From Proteinivorax tanatarense (GTDB lineage Bacteria; Bacillota; Proteinivoracia; Proteinivoracales; Proteinivoracaceae): a stretch of DNA of 64,000 nucleotides. The notes beneath the pieces are model-generated. The model made no database searches. It was not told the DNA's origin and saw nothing but the letters and a program-made list of their open reading frames with translations. Positions 25,032 to 33,510 of this stretch are shown piece after piece. The stretch's first letter is position 1, and each line of letters opens with the position of its first letter. A program made the position numbers and the translations under genes. The stretch is taken from the NCBI RefSeq assembly GCF_040267685.1, contig NZ_CP158367.1, positions 2,790,001 to 2,854,000 of the forward strand, written 5' to 3'.

Positions 25032-25946
25032 ATGCCGTATGAGCTTCTTTTGTTTGGGGAAAAGGTCAGAGAGCTAAGAGAGCAACAGAAGTTAACCCAA
25101 TGTGAAGTTTCAGATTTATCAGGTGTTAATGTGGAAACTGTAAAAAGATTGGAGCAAGGAAAGGTTACACCTAAATTAGATACTTTAGAAAGTTTATCGC
25201 CTATATTAAAGTATGATTTAAGTAAACTGCTAGCTGAGTTTAGAGTGAAAGACTTTTCTAAGTATTCACAGACTAAACAAAAGGTGGAGTTAATGTTTGA
25301 TAGAAATGATTTAGACGGTCTAGAGTTGGAAATGGAGAATCTACAAAGGTTGCTGGATGATGTGAAAAACGATTTTTTTAAAAAGGAAATCATTCAACTT
25401 CTTCTGTTAGCTAAAGGAGTTCTTTTATATAAAAAAGATAAAAAATATAATAAAGGGCTAAAAGCATTGTGTGATGCCATGAAGGTTTTTACCCCTAGCT
25501 TTGTTTTGAAGGATTATAAGTTATGCCATTACTCCCAGCTGGAGATTAGAATTTTAATGAACATAGGTCTTGTATTACATAAGTTAAAAAGACAGCAAAA
25601 GTACGAAAACCTTATGAAGTTTTGTTTTGAAAAAGTGGATGAAACCAACAGTATGTATCCGCAAATATGCCATAACTCAGCCGGTGTTTATAGAAGAAAG
25701 AAAGATTATACAAAAGCATTGCACTACAGCCAATTGGGCATAGATTATTGTATAGAAACCAAAAACCTACAGGGTATATCCTTTTTATACTTTGGCAAAG
25801 GGGTAGCCCAGTATTATTTAGGAATCGAGGACTATAAAGAAGCTTTTGAAAAAGCGGTGTTTTTTTGTAAGTTTTTTGGAGAAAGAAACCTTGAAAAGTC
25901 AATGACTGAAAACTGCTACAAGTATTTTGGAGTGAAACTACAATAA
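25032..25946 (+). CDS. XRE-family regulator with TPR domain (RNPP-like), 304 residues
   Basis: The helix-turn-helix is at about residues 8-62 (LREQQKLTQCEVSDLSGVNV, then KRLEQGKVTP). The remaining 240 residues are helical repeats of TPR type, for example VYRRKKDYTKALHYSQLGID. Length and layout match PlcR/Rgg/AimR-like receptors that bind short peptides. The RBS GGGAGG lies upstream of the ATG. It is transcribed away from the array and is the only intact regulator near it, so control of the array is likely but unproven. A decayed relative of its 3' end lies at 30022-30197, and a truncated XRE/TPR regulator stands beyond the array's other end. Confidence 0.85.
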   Translation: MPYELLLFGEKVRELREQQKLTQCEVSDLSGVNVETVKRLEQGKVTPKLDTLESLSPILKYDLSKLLAEFRVKDFSKYSQTKQKVELMFDRNDLDGLELEMENLQRLLDDVKNDFFKKEIIQLLLLAKGVLLYKKDKKYNKGLKALCDAMKVFTPSFVLKDYKLCHYSQLEIRILMNIGLVLHKLKRQQKYENLMKFCFEKVDETNSMYPQICHNSAGVYRRKKDYTKALHYSQLGIDYCIETKNLQGISFLYFGKGVAQYYLGIEDYKEAFEKAVFFCKFFGERNLEKSMTENCYKYFGVKLQ

Positions 25947-25948
25947 AA

Positions 25949-25987
25949 AACAAGGGTATTTCTCAATGTAGGAAACACCCTTGTTTC
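25949..25987 (+). terminator. Terminator after the TPR regulator
   Basis: AACAAGGGT...TTTC pairs with GAAA...ACCCTTGTT, followed by TCTTTATTT. It begins three bases after the stop. Confidence 0.8.
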
Positions 25988-26032
25988 TTTATTTATCATT
26001 TTTATTATGAAGCCCGCCACTTTGGTTGAGAG

Positions 26033-26530
26033 GATTGGGATTGGCTTTCAGCTTCCTATCACATCCTGGGGAATGAATTCCCGATTGAGTAATGGGTAGT
26101 GTGAGGTTAGAGGTGGGAAAGTGCTTGAATCGTAGCAGGTAATTCATTGCCTGCGGTCATCATTTACTCTAATGGGACTGACTTTCGGCTCCTATCGTAT
26201 CCCGGAGAATGAATTCTCCTCTACGTCTGGAGTGGTAATTCAGTTGTTCTAGTTGGAGATGCTTACACTTATCAATCGTAGCGGTAATTCATTGCCTGCG
26301 ATCATCATTCGCTTTGACAGGTTCGGCTTTTATCACATTCCGGGGAATGAAATCCCGATTGAGTAATGGGTAGTGTAAAGTTGGAGGTGGGAAAGTGGTT
26401 GAATCGTAGCAGGTAATTCATTGCCTGCGGTCATCATTTACTCTAATGGGACTGACTTTCGGCTCCTACCGTATCCCGGAGAATGAATTCTCCTCTACGT
26501 TTTGAGTGATAGTTTGTTGTTCTAATTGGA
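26033..26530. repeat. REP-like array (GTAG + palindrome, AATTCATT family)
   Basis: Two hairpin types alternate in opposite orientation. Forward copies are GTAGCAGGTAATTCATTGCC (26132, a variant at 26277, 26406). Reverse copies read GTAGAGGAGAATTCATTCTC from about 26225 and 26500, with related GGGGAATGAA forms at about 26070 and 26343. A unit of about 274 bases is repeated nearly exactly (cgtagcagg at 26131 and 26405). The rest of 25988-26618 has no gene. Confidence 0.7.
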
Positions 26531-26618
26531 TTAGCCTCTGCTTTCTATCACGCTTGATATTATAGTCAATAAGAGAGTGGATACCATAAAAAGTTTCTTA
26601 AGCTTTTCATTAACTTAT

Positions 26619-27284
26619 TTAAATAATCATCCCATCTTTCATTTCTATTACTCTGTTACATGAATTAGCTATTTCTTTATCATGAGTTGCTATAATTACC
26701 GTTATACCTTGTTTGTTTAATCTTTTAAAGGTTTCGAGTATCTGTAATCCCGTTTGTTCATCTACAGCTCCTGTTGGTTCATCAGCAAGAATCACTGATG
26801 GTTTACAAGCTAAAGCTCTGCTTATAGCTACTCTTTGACATTGACCACCAGATATTTGAGTAGGGTAACTAGATGCTTTTTCTAGTATCTCCATTTCTTC
26901 TAAAATTTCCATAACAGTCCTTTTTATTTCTTTACTACTTTTTTTATTGTATTTTAACGGTAAAGCAACGTTTTCAAATACTGTCATATCGTTAATTAGC
27001 GCAAAATGTTGAACAATAAATCCAATATTTTCACTTCTAAATTTCGCCAGTTCATTAGTTTTAAGATTGCTAACTTTTTTATCTTTAAAGGTGTATTCCC
27101 CACTACTAGCGATATCTAATCCACCAATTATATTTAACAAAGTGGATTTTCCGCATCCACTTTTTCCTACAACTGAAATCAACTCACCTTGTTTTATGTT
27201 AAGTGATATGTTTTTAAGAGCTCCTACCTTTGCGTTATTTTTGCCGTAAACCTTGCTAATGTTATTTAACTTAATTATATCCAC
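26619..27284 (-). CDS. MacB/LolD-type ABC ATPase (221 residues)
   Basis: An ATPase for an FtsX-like exporter or extractor. Walker A is GKSGCGKST (about 38-46), the signature ISGGQCQRVAISRAL, Walker B VILADEPTGAVDEQ and the H-loop IATHDKEIA. The length is usual for the LolD/MacB/SalX group. The GTG start (27284) overlaps the stop of the permease gene before it by one base, with AAGGAGG upstream. It is the last gene of a three-gene operon. Transporters of this group handle lipoproteins, macrolides or antimicrobial peptides. The substrate cannot be told here. Confidence 0.9.
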   Translation of the reverse strand: MDIIKLNNISKVYGKNNAKVGALKNISLNIKQGELISVVGKSGCGKSTLLNIIGGLDIASSGEYTFKDKKVSNLKTNELAKFRSENIGFIVQHFALINDMTVFENVALPLKYNKKSSKEIKRTVMEILEEMEILEKASSYPTQISGGQCQRVAISRALACKPSVILADEPTGAVDEQTGLQILETFKRLNKQGITVIIATHDKEIANSCNRVIEMKDGMII

Positions 27285-28573
27285 TATTCTTTCCTCCTTA
27301 TTAGTTGACTTACCTTAATATTTTTTATGGCTATAAAAGCTGGCAGACTCACTAGTGCGCTGATTACCAAGGCAACAATAAAAACTATTAATTGTTGAAT
27401 TCCAAGACCTGTTAAAATTAAAGAAAAAGGTAATGATACAAAAAAAGCTGAAAAAATGATAAACAGTATTAGCCCAACCATTTCTACAAAAATGTAATCA
27501 GAAGTGGCACCACATATTAAGTGAACACCATAGCGATAATAGTTTTCTCTAATTCTAGATAAAATTGTTACAGTTATCCCTATTACAGTAAAGATGGTAA
27601 CTATAACAGAGACAATTGCTAACTTTTTTACTACTTCTCTGGATATATTAACTAAGTTAAAAAGCTGTGTTGAATCAATTGCATGGACTTCAAATTTTAA
27701 GGTTCCGTATTTATCAGAAAGGGAATTTACAAGCTTAGTTACATTTAGGTCTGGGTCATTTGAAACTATAACCCCATTTGACTGCTGCAATAACGCAAAC
27801 TGAGCAATATCCTGAAATTTTTCATAATTATATTCTTTAAATGCAGGAAGAACTACGTATCTATCCAAATACAAAATATTCCCATTTTGCAATATATATG
27901 TATCTTGGGGCAAAAAACCAGCCACTTCAAAATACATAGCTTCATCAGATAAGTAGTGACCTTCAAAAATATCTCCTACGCTAAAGATGTCTTTATACTC
28001 ACTTCCTAAAATGACACTTATCTTATTGTCCTCTAAAATATAATCTGTATCAGAAAACCCTCTCCCCGTATCTACTTCAACACCAAACTCCTTAAAGACA
28101 TTTTGCGATACTTGCACACTTTTAACATCAATATGTTTTATTCCATTTATTATCTCTGGTGAAATTGGACTTCCTTCTTCATATTGAAACATAAATTTAT
28201 CAGGTATATTATGCGATTGGATAGCAACAAGAATAGGCTGCCTAACAACGTTTATGAACTCAATACTCTCTAGGCTACGAAGCTCGTTAACAAATCCATA
28301 AAGCTTTTTATATTCCATTATTGAATTTTCATACTCTCCTAAAGACATACCGGTACCAACGTTATCAATAAGAACATACCTGTCTTTTTCAGCTACTTCT
28401 TTTAAGGGGTAAGTATCAAGGTGAGCAAAATAAGCATTGGCGACAACTATTGATAGCAAGGTAAAGCAAATAATACATTGTAAAATTAGCACAAAACTTA
28501 CAAACAGGTTTTTCTTAATGTCTCTAGCAATCTCTCTTATAGAAATTTTTAAGTCTATATTTAAAATTTTCAT
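27284..28573 (-). CDS. FtsX-like ABC permease, larger subunit (about 429 residues)
   Basis: One membrane helix near residues 22-45 is followed by an extracytoplasmic domain of about 240 residues. Three helices then lie at about 315-340, 360-385 and 395-420, the standard MacB/FtsX permease layout. The last part (IGITVTILSRIRENYYRYGV) is the FtsX-domain core. Its ATG overlaps the stop of the preceding permease by one base, so the two are coupled. With its partner it would form a heterodimeric exporter. No accessory membrane-fusion protein is encoded nearby. Confidence 0.85.
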   Translation of the reverse strand: MKILNIDLKISIREIARDIKKNLFVSFVLILQCIICFTLLSIVVANAYFAHLDTYPLKEVAEKDRYVLIDNVGTGMSLGEYENSIMEYKKLYGFVNELRSLESIEFINVVRQPILVAIQSHNIPDKFMFQYEEGSPISPEIINGIKHIDVKSVQVSQNVFKEFGVEVDTGRGFSDTDYILEDNKISVILGSEYKDIFSVGDIFEGHYLSDEAMYFEVAGFLPQDTYILQNGNILYLDRYVVLPAFKEYNYEKFQDIAQFALLQQSNGVIVSNDPDLNVTKLVNSLSDKYGTLKFEVHAIDSTQLFNLVNISREVVKKLAIVSVIVTIFTVIGITVTILSRIRENYYRYGVHLICGATSDYIFVEMVGLILFIIFSAFFVSLPFSLILTGLGIQQLIVFIVALVISALVSLPAFIAIKNIKVSQLIRRKE

Positions 28574-29589
28574 CACCTCATTACCTCATCTACTGAAATT
28601 GCAAGCATCTTTTTAGTTGGCGCTATAGTAGCTAACCAACCAAAAAGTATTTTTACTATAATAATTACTGCTAGGGTCTTTGGTGAAGTAAAATGTCCGT
28701 TATACAACCTCATGATAATTATCCCTAAAAGTGCCCCTATAAAGACAAACCCAAAATAACTTCTATAAATTGTTAACCTTAGTCTATTGTTACTCCAGCC
28801 AATCAATCGCATTACAGCTATATTTCGCCTCTGCTTGTTTATCCATTCATAAGATATAGTTATGCTGCAAACCACAAAAATTAGCATCAATAAACCATAA
28901 ATCAAGGTATTGCTAACTATTTGACTTATAATCCTATCAGTACCTTCAGATTCTATATCCATTTTTACTAACCCATCCCCCATTTTTGCAGATATTTCAT
29001 TAAAAATATCCAAAGAAGCATTTTCCTCTTCTTGAGAATGTGCGTCAATCATGTAAATAGAATTTTGCCTATAAAAATTAAAACTATCGGCATTTACAAC
29101 TACCATATCATCAAGTTGAGTATCAACCTTATATCCCATCACCCCAATAACTTTAAATAACCCAGCACCTTCTACTTCAATTTTTTTTCCTTTATCCGTT
29201 TCTACAACATAGTCTAATAAGTTTCTGCCAATCACAGCATACTTTTTGTCTTTAGCAAAATCAGTTTCTTTCAAGAATCGTCCTGATAGCATCGGCGGAT
29301 TATTGTACTTACCTTTTATATATATTTCCGTTAAGTTGTAGTCAATCTGATGTATCAAAGCAAAATTGCTTTGCTCTTGATTTTCAATAACATCAAATAG
29401 CTCTGTTATATCTTCAGTACCTGGATCAGTGAACATAAATTGAATTGCACTTTCACTAAATCCACCTCTGCTTACTCTATGTAGAATATTTTTTTCTTGT
29501 ATAGAAGTAACTAATGCAATAGACGTTACACATATAGCAGTAAAAATAACAATAATAAAAACTGACATAACATTTACTTTCATTTTCAT
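28573..29589 (-). CDS. FtsX-like ABC permease, smaller subunit (about 338 residues)
   Basis: The layout is a helix at about 8-30, an extracytoplasmic domain (about 35-210) and C-terminal helices at about 220-245, 270-290 and 300-325, with NKQRRNIAVMRLIGWSNNRL in the FtsX domain. The C-terminal helical region is shorter than in its partner. The start is set at ATG 29589. An upstream TTG at 29595 closer to GAGGG is possible. No array-type promoter palindrome is seen in front of it. Confidence 0.8.
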   Translation of the reverse strand: MKMKVNVMSVFIIVIFTAICVTSIALVTSIQEKNILHRVSRGGFSESAIQFMFTDPGTEDITELFDVIENQEQSNFALIHQIDYNLTEIYIKGKYNNPPMLSGRFLKETDFAKDKKYAVIGRNLLDYVVETDKGKKIEVEGAGLFKVIGVMGYKVDTQLDDMVVVNADSFNFYRQNSIYMIDAHSQEEENASLDIFNEISAKMGDGLVKMDIESEGTDRIISQIVSNTLIYGLLMLIFVVCSITISYEWINKQRRNIAVMRLIGWSNNRLRLTIYRSYFGFVFIGALLGIIIMRLYNGHFTSPKTLAVIIIVKILFGWLATIAPTKKMLAISVDEVMR

Positions 29590-29941
29590 TACCAATTATC
29601 CCTCATTTTTAATAAACTTTAATTTAATAGAATGCTTGTTAAATGATATAGTTGCAAAAAACTACTAAACACAAACACGCTTACTTTTTTCATAGAACTT
29701 ACAAATGTCCCCTCCTGTCAACTCACTTTCAACTCAGGAAAATTAAAAGTGTGTCAATAGGGAAAAATATCAACTAAATATAAACTTTATACATCAGCAA
29801 GAAATGCTAATTCAAGAATAGTATTATTTGTACCATTGGAACAGCTTATAAAAGTAGTTTTAAAAAAAATAATAAAGAAAATATTACTATTTTATAGTAG
29901 ATATTATGATTTAAATTCATAATATGTCAAATCATGAAAAA

Positions 29942-29984
29942 AGTCCATTAACTCTCAGGAAAGTTTTCTTTCCTGAGAGTTAAT
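29942..29984. repeat. CTCAGGAAAG hairpin repeat, intact copy
   Basis: TTAACTCTCAGGAAAG and CTTTCCTGAGAGTTAA form a perfect stem with a four-base loop. The stretch 29590-30021 otherwise shows no convincing gene. A 24-codon frame starting at about 29690 on the minus strand lacks a well placed RBS. Confidence 0.7.
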
Positions 29985-30021
29985 GTTAGTTTGAAGCCTT
30001 ATACAATTTTATATCTAAAAT

Positions 30022-30197
30022 TTAAAACTTACGGGGTATATTCTTTTTATACTACGGCAAAGGGGGTAGCTAAGTATCACCAAAATCGATGATTAAAGCG
30101 GCTTTTGAAAAAGTGGTGTTTTAACTTTTGAAGAAACAAGCTTGTAAAAGCATAAGTTGTAATCGCTACAAATATTATGGAGAAAAAACAAACTAAT
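30022..30197 (+). pseudogene. Relic of the 3' end of a second TPR regulator gene
   Basis: The sequence aligns with bases about 25764-25946 of the intact regulator gene. Shared words include GGGTATAT, TTTTTATACT, GGCAAAGGGG, GCTTTTGAAAAAG and the final CTACAA.TATT.TGGAG. Several single-base indels break the frame. Only the C-terminal 60 or so codons can be recognised. It shows that the regulator was once duplicated around the FtsX-type operon. Confidence 0.7.
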
Positions 30198-30221
30198 AAA
30201 ACACAGGCATATTAAACATGC

Positions 30222-30325
30222 CCCTGTCAAGTAGCAGGTAATTCATTGCCTGCTGACATGGTTGCCCTGATGGAATTGGTTTCGTCCTCCTATCGTATCC
30301 GGGGAATGAATTCCCCTCTACACTT
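30222..30325. repeat. REP-like pair of the AATTCATT family
   Basis: Forward GTAGCAGGTAATTCATTGCC at about 30225 is followed by reverse GTAGAGGGGAATTCATTCCC ending near 30321. This is one isolated pair of the same hairpins that form the array at 26033-26530. Confidence 0.7.
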
Positions 30326-30401
30326 GGGCTTGCATCTTTTCCTCAATCTTCCCACTTCCAAACTCCCATTACTCACTTCCAACTTCCCACCTCCAACTAC
30401 C

Positions 30402-30453
30402 GATCCAAACTAAAAAAAGGTGACCAAAAGGTCACCTTTTTTTAGTTTGGATC
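30402..30453. terminator. Perfect 24-bp inverted repeat, terminator of the Nif3-like gene
   Basis: Bases 30402-30425 are the exact reverse complement of 30430-30453 with an AAAA loop. The stem includes AAAAAAAGGTGACC. The stop codon and last codons of the Nif3-like gene lie inside the right arm. Confidence 0.85.
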
Positions 30454-31269
30454 TATTACCCCACTCATCCTAATAACCTCTACACCCTTATCTTCTAAGG
30501 CTTTGCAGATTTTGTTGATTCCTACTGAGTCGCTGGCCATGTGGCCTGCTACTAGGATGTTTCCTATGTTTTGTTCTTTAACAGCTTTGATTACATCTTC
30601 TGGCATGTGCATAGCTACTATTGTGCCTACACCTGCTTCGAAGTATGCTTTGTGTACATTTACTCCACCACCGGTTCCACCAGCCATGGTTACACATACT
30701 TTGCCAGCGTAATCGTCTTTTGCTCCTACGCGACAAACAGGTTTAGCTTCTGTTCTTTGGTACTCTGGCAGGGTTTCTAGGGCTTCGATTACGTCGCTAA
30801 GCTTCGCTTTTGGGTTGTCAGCTAACTTTTCGTCGATAAGCTCTTGTACTGTTCTTTCAGCTAAAATATCTGCAGGAGTGTGGATAGCCATGAATGGCAT
30901 TTTAAGTAGTTTGGCTGCGGAAACAGCTCTGTCATAGTTGGATACGTGAAGTCCTCTTTCTACTTGGCCCATTTTTTCTCCCAGGGCTTTTTGGGCTTTG
31001 TTGATTGGCACTCCCGCTCTTACCATGCTGTCGATTTGATTTTTCATTACTTTGTGTAGGTTGATGCGAGGAGCTCCACCGGATGGATGGTGAGTAATTA
31101 CAAGGTCTGCCCCTAGCTCTTTTGCTAGCATCATTTCCGAAAGTTCCATGTCTACACCGATAGCGATCTTTTTGATGTTTTCGCCTTCAACAATTATCCC
31201 GGAGTCCTCTGGAGTTTCTTCCAGCCCAGCTAGCTCTAGCGCTATGTCCATAACTTCTTTAGTATTCAT
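30442..31269 (-). CDS. Nif3-like dinuclear metal center protein (275 residues)
   Basis: A member of the NIF3/YbgI/YqfO family. These form a hexameric ring with a two-metal site; the cellular function is not settled. Metal-ligand motifs seen are LVITHHPSGG (about 57-66) and, near the C-terminus, NILVAGHMASDS, where the second histidine and an acidic residue are expected. The start has GGAGGAATATATTAC before the ATG. It is shorter than the three-domain YqfO form because the inserted PII-like domain is absent. It stands alone, 77 bases after tex in the direction of transcription. Confidence 0.85.
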   Translation of the reverse strand: MNTKEVMDIALELAGLEETPEDSGIIVEGENIKKIAIGVDMELSEMMLAKELGADLVITHHPSGGAPRINLHKVMKNQIDSMVRAGVPINKAQKALGEKMGQVERGLHVSNYDRAVSAAKLLKMPFMAIHTPADILAERTVQELIDEKLADNPKAKLSDVIEALETLPEYQRTEAKPVCRVGAKDDYAGKVCVTMAGGTGGGVNVHKAYFEAGVGTIVAMHMPEDVIKAVKEQNIGNILVAGHMASDSVGINKICKALEDKGVEVIRMSGVIDPN

Positions 31270-31346
31270 GTAATATATTCCTCCCTTTATTTTATCTTAT
31301 AGGCAGTTTGCCTAAATTTAGCTACTCTAAATACTTCTCTATTAGT

Positions 31347-33494
31347 CTATGAAACTCCTTTCAAACTTAGAGCAATTCTTCCTTTTTTTATGTCCACACC
31401 GATAATTTTTGCAGAAACTGTGTCGCCAACGGAGACAACCTCCAGCGGATGCTTTACGTAGCGCTCCGCCATTTCAGATATATGAACAAGTCCTGCTTGC
31501 TTTACTCCGATGTCTACAAAAGCGCCAAAGTCCACTACGTTTCTAACGACACCTTTTACTATCATTCCCTCTTCTAAATCTTCTATTTGCATAACTCCCG
31601 ATAAAAATAGCGGCTTTGCTAAATCTTCTCGCAGGTCAAGTCCCGGCTTTTGGAGGGCCTCTACGATATCTTTAAAGGTTGGCACGCCAATTTCTAGCTC
31701 GCCGGCTAGCTCTACAGTGTCTATACCTTTTAGCCTGTCGTTAATATCTGACAGCGAACCTTTTTCCGCCAGTTCTTCTAGGGAGTAGCCTAGCTTTTCC
31801 ATAAGCTTTTTAGCTGCAGCGTAGCTTTCCGGGTGGACGGAGGTGTTGTCTAGTGGGTTATCTCCATCTTTTATCCTCAAAAAGCCGGCACATTGTTTAA
31901 AGGTAGCATCCCCTAGGCGAGGCACTTTTTTAATTTGGTTTCTGTTTGTAAACTCACCATTTTCCTCTCGCATTTTAACGATCGCTTTGGCTTGTGCTTT
32001 TTTAATCCCGGCGATATATCCCAAAAGAGATGGACTAGCGGTGTTTAAGTCGGCGCCAACTTTGTTAACGCTGTCTTCTACAACTCCACCTAATAAAGAT
32101 GCTAGCTCTTTTTGGTCCATGTCATGTTGGTATTGGCCGACACCGATGGACTCTGGAGCTATTTTTACAAGCTCAGCTAGTGGATCTTGCAGCCTACGAG
32201 CGATGGAGATGGCGCTTCGCTCCGCTACGTCTAGGTCGGGAAACTCCTCTTTTGCTAGGGGAGATGCAGAGTAAACAGAAGCTCCTGCTTCATCCACTAT
32301 GGTGTAGGCGATCCCCTCTCGTTTTTGCACGATTTCCCCGATAAACTCTGCTGTTTCCCGGCTAGCGGTGCCATTTCCGATTGCGATTACGTTTATAGGG
32401 TGCTTATCTAAAAGCTGTTCCACTTTTTTGGTGGACTCTTTTATTTTCATATAAGGTTTTGTGGGGAAGATTTTGTCTATAGCCAAAACCTTTCCTGTAG
32501 GGTCCACTACTGTTAGCTTACAGCCTGTACGATATGCCGGGTCAACTCCCAGCACTGTGGCCCCTTTGGTTGGGGATTGAAGAAGTAAAGATTTTAAGTT
32601 GGCGGTAAATATTTTGTACGCTCCTTGGTGGGCTGTTTCTGTCAGCGATTTTCTAATATCTCGCTCCACAGCTGGAAGAAGGAGGCGGTTGATGCAATCT
32701 TTTAGTGATTCTTGCAAAACCTCTTTGTTGACATCTGGAGTATCTTGTAGGTTTTTTTGCCATAGCTTGTCAAAAAATCTATCTTTATCGGTCTCTAAAG
32801 TCACCTTTAAAAACTTCTCCTTCTCTCCACGGTTAATTGCCAATGTACGGTGGGGAGGAAGCTTTTTGATGGGTTCGGAATAATCGTAGTACATCTCATA
32901 GGGGGAGTCTTCCTCTGCCTTTTTAACCTTTGTGGTTTTTATAACTCCGTTATCGAACATGAAGCTTCTGCCAAACTTTCGGTTTTCTCCTTTGTCAGCT
33001 ATTTTTTCTGCAATTATGTCTAAGGCACCTTGTAGGGCGTCTTTTTCTGTCTCTACTTTTTCGTTTATGTATGCTGCGGCAAGTTCTTGCCATGGGGTAT
33101 TTTCTGAAAGCAGGCTGTCGGCTAGTGGCTCAAGGCCTAAGTCTTTAGCTTTAGAAGCGCGGGTGTTTCTTTTGGGCCTATATGGGCGGTAGATATCCTC
33201 TAGCTGCTGAAGCTTTGTGGATGCATAGATAGCTTCTTTAAGCTGCTCTGTCATTTTGCCTTGTTCTGTAATTAGTCTATGTACTTCTTCTTTTCTTTCA
33301 TGGAGGTTTCTTTGGTACTCTGTAACTTCGGCGATTTTACGGATTTCTTCCTCTGACAGACCTCCGGTCATTTCCTTACGATAACGGGCTATAAATGGTA
33401 CGGTGTTGCCATCATCTATCAGGGCTATGGTCTCTTTTACTGACTTTTTGGAAAGCCCTGTTTGCCCCACTACAATACTAATAATTTCTTCCAT
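31347..33494 (-). CDS. tex: RNA-binding transcription accessory protein Tex
   Basis: The product has 715 residues, full length for the family. The N-terminal helical Tex domain contains VPFIARYRKEMTGGLSEE (about 33-50). A YqgF/RuvX-like fold follows (about 320-450, VLGVDPAYRTGCKLTVVD), then a helix-hairpin-helix region (AIVKMREENGEFTNRNQI) and a C-terminal S1 RNA-binding domain (about 640-715, GMIVKGVVRNVVDFGAFVDI). It binds nucleic acid and affects transcription in other bacteria; the precise role is unclear. The gene follows the DUF362 gene by 16 bases and is probably co-transcribed with it. Confidence 0.96.
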   Translation of the reverse strand: MEEIISIVVGQTGLSKKSVKETIALIDDGNTVPFIARYRKEMTGGLSEEEIRKIAEVTEYQRNLHERKEEVHRLITEQGKMTEQLKEAIYASTKLQQLEDIYRPYRPKRNTRASKAKDLGLEPLADSLLSENTPWQELAAAYINEKVETEKDALQGALDIIAEKIADKGENRKFGRSFMFDNGVIKTTKVKKAEEDSPYEMYYDYSEPIKKLPPHRTLAINRGEKEKFLKVTLETDKDRFFDKLWQKNLQDTPDVNKEVLQESLKDCINRLLLPAVERDIRKSLTETAHQGAYKIFTANLKSLLLQSPTKGATVLGVDPAYRTGCKLTVVDPTGKVLAIDKIFPTKPYMKIKESTKKVEQLLDKHPINVIAIGNGTASRETAEFIGEIVQKREGIAYTIVDEAGASVYSASPLAKEEFPDLDVAERSAISIARRLQDPLAELVKIAPESIGVGQYQHDMDQKELASLLGGVVEDSVNKVGADLNTASPSLLGYIAGIKKAQAKAIVKMREENGEFTNRNQIKKVPRLGDATFKQCAGFLRIKDGDNPLDNTSVHPESYAAAKKLMEKLGYSLEELAEKGSLSDINDRLKGIDTVELAGELEIGVPTFKDIVEALQKPGLDLREDLAKPLFLSGVMQIEDLEEGMIVKGVVRNVVDFGAFVDIGVKQAGLVHISEMAERYVKHPLEVVSVGDTVSAKIIGVDIKKGRIALSLKGVS

Positions 33495-33510
33495 GTTATC
33501 AATCCTCTCT

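Noticed and set aside
26033-26530. CRISPR array
   Set aside because: The repeated blocks are long, palindromic and irregularly spaced. There are no unique spacers of constant length and no cas genes.
29617-29691. 24-codon frame before the FtsX operon as another secreted peptide
   Set aside because: The nearest Shine-Dalgarno sequence is about 15 bases away and the composition is not clearly that of a signal peptide.
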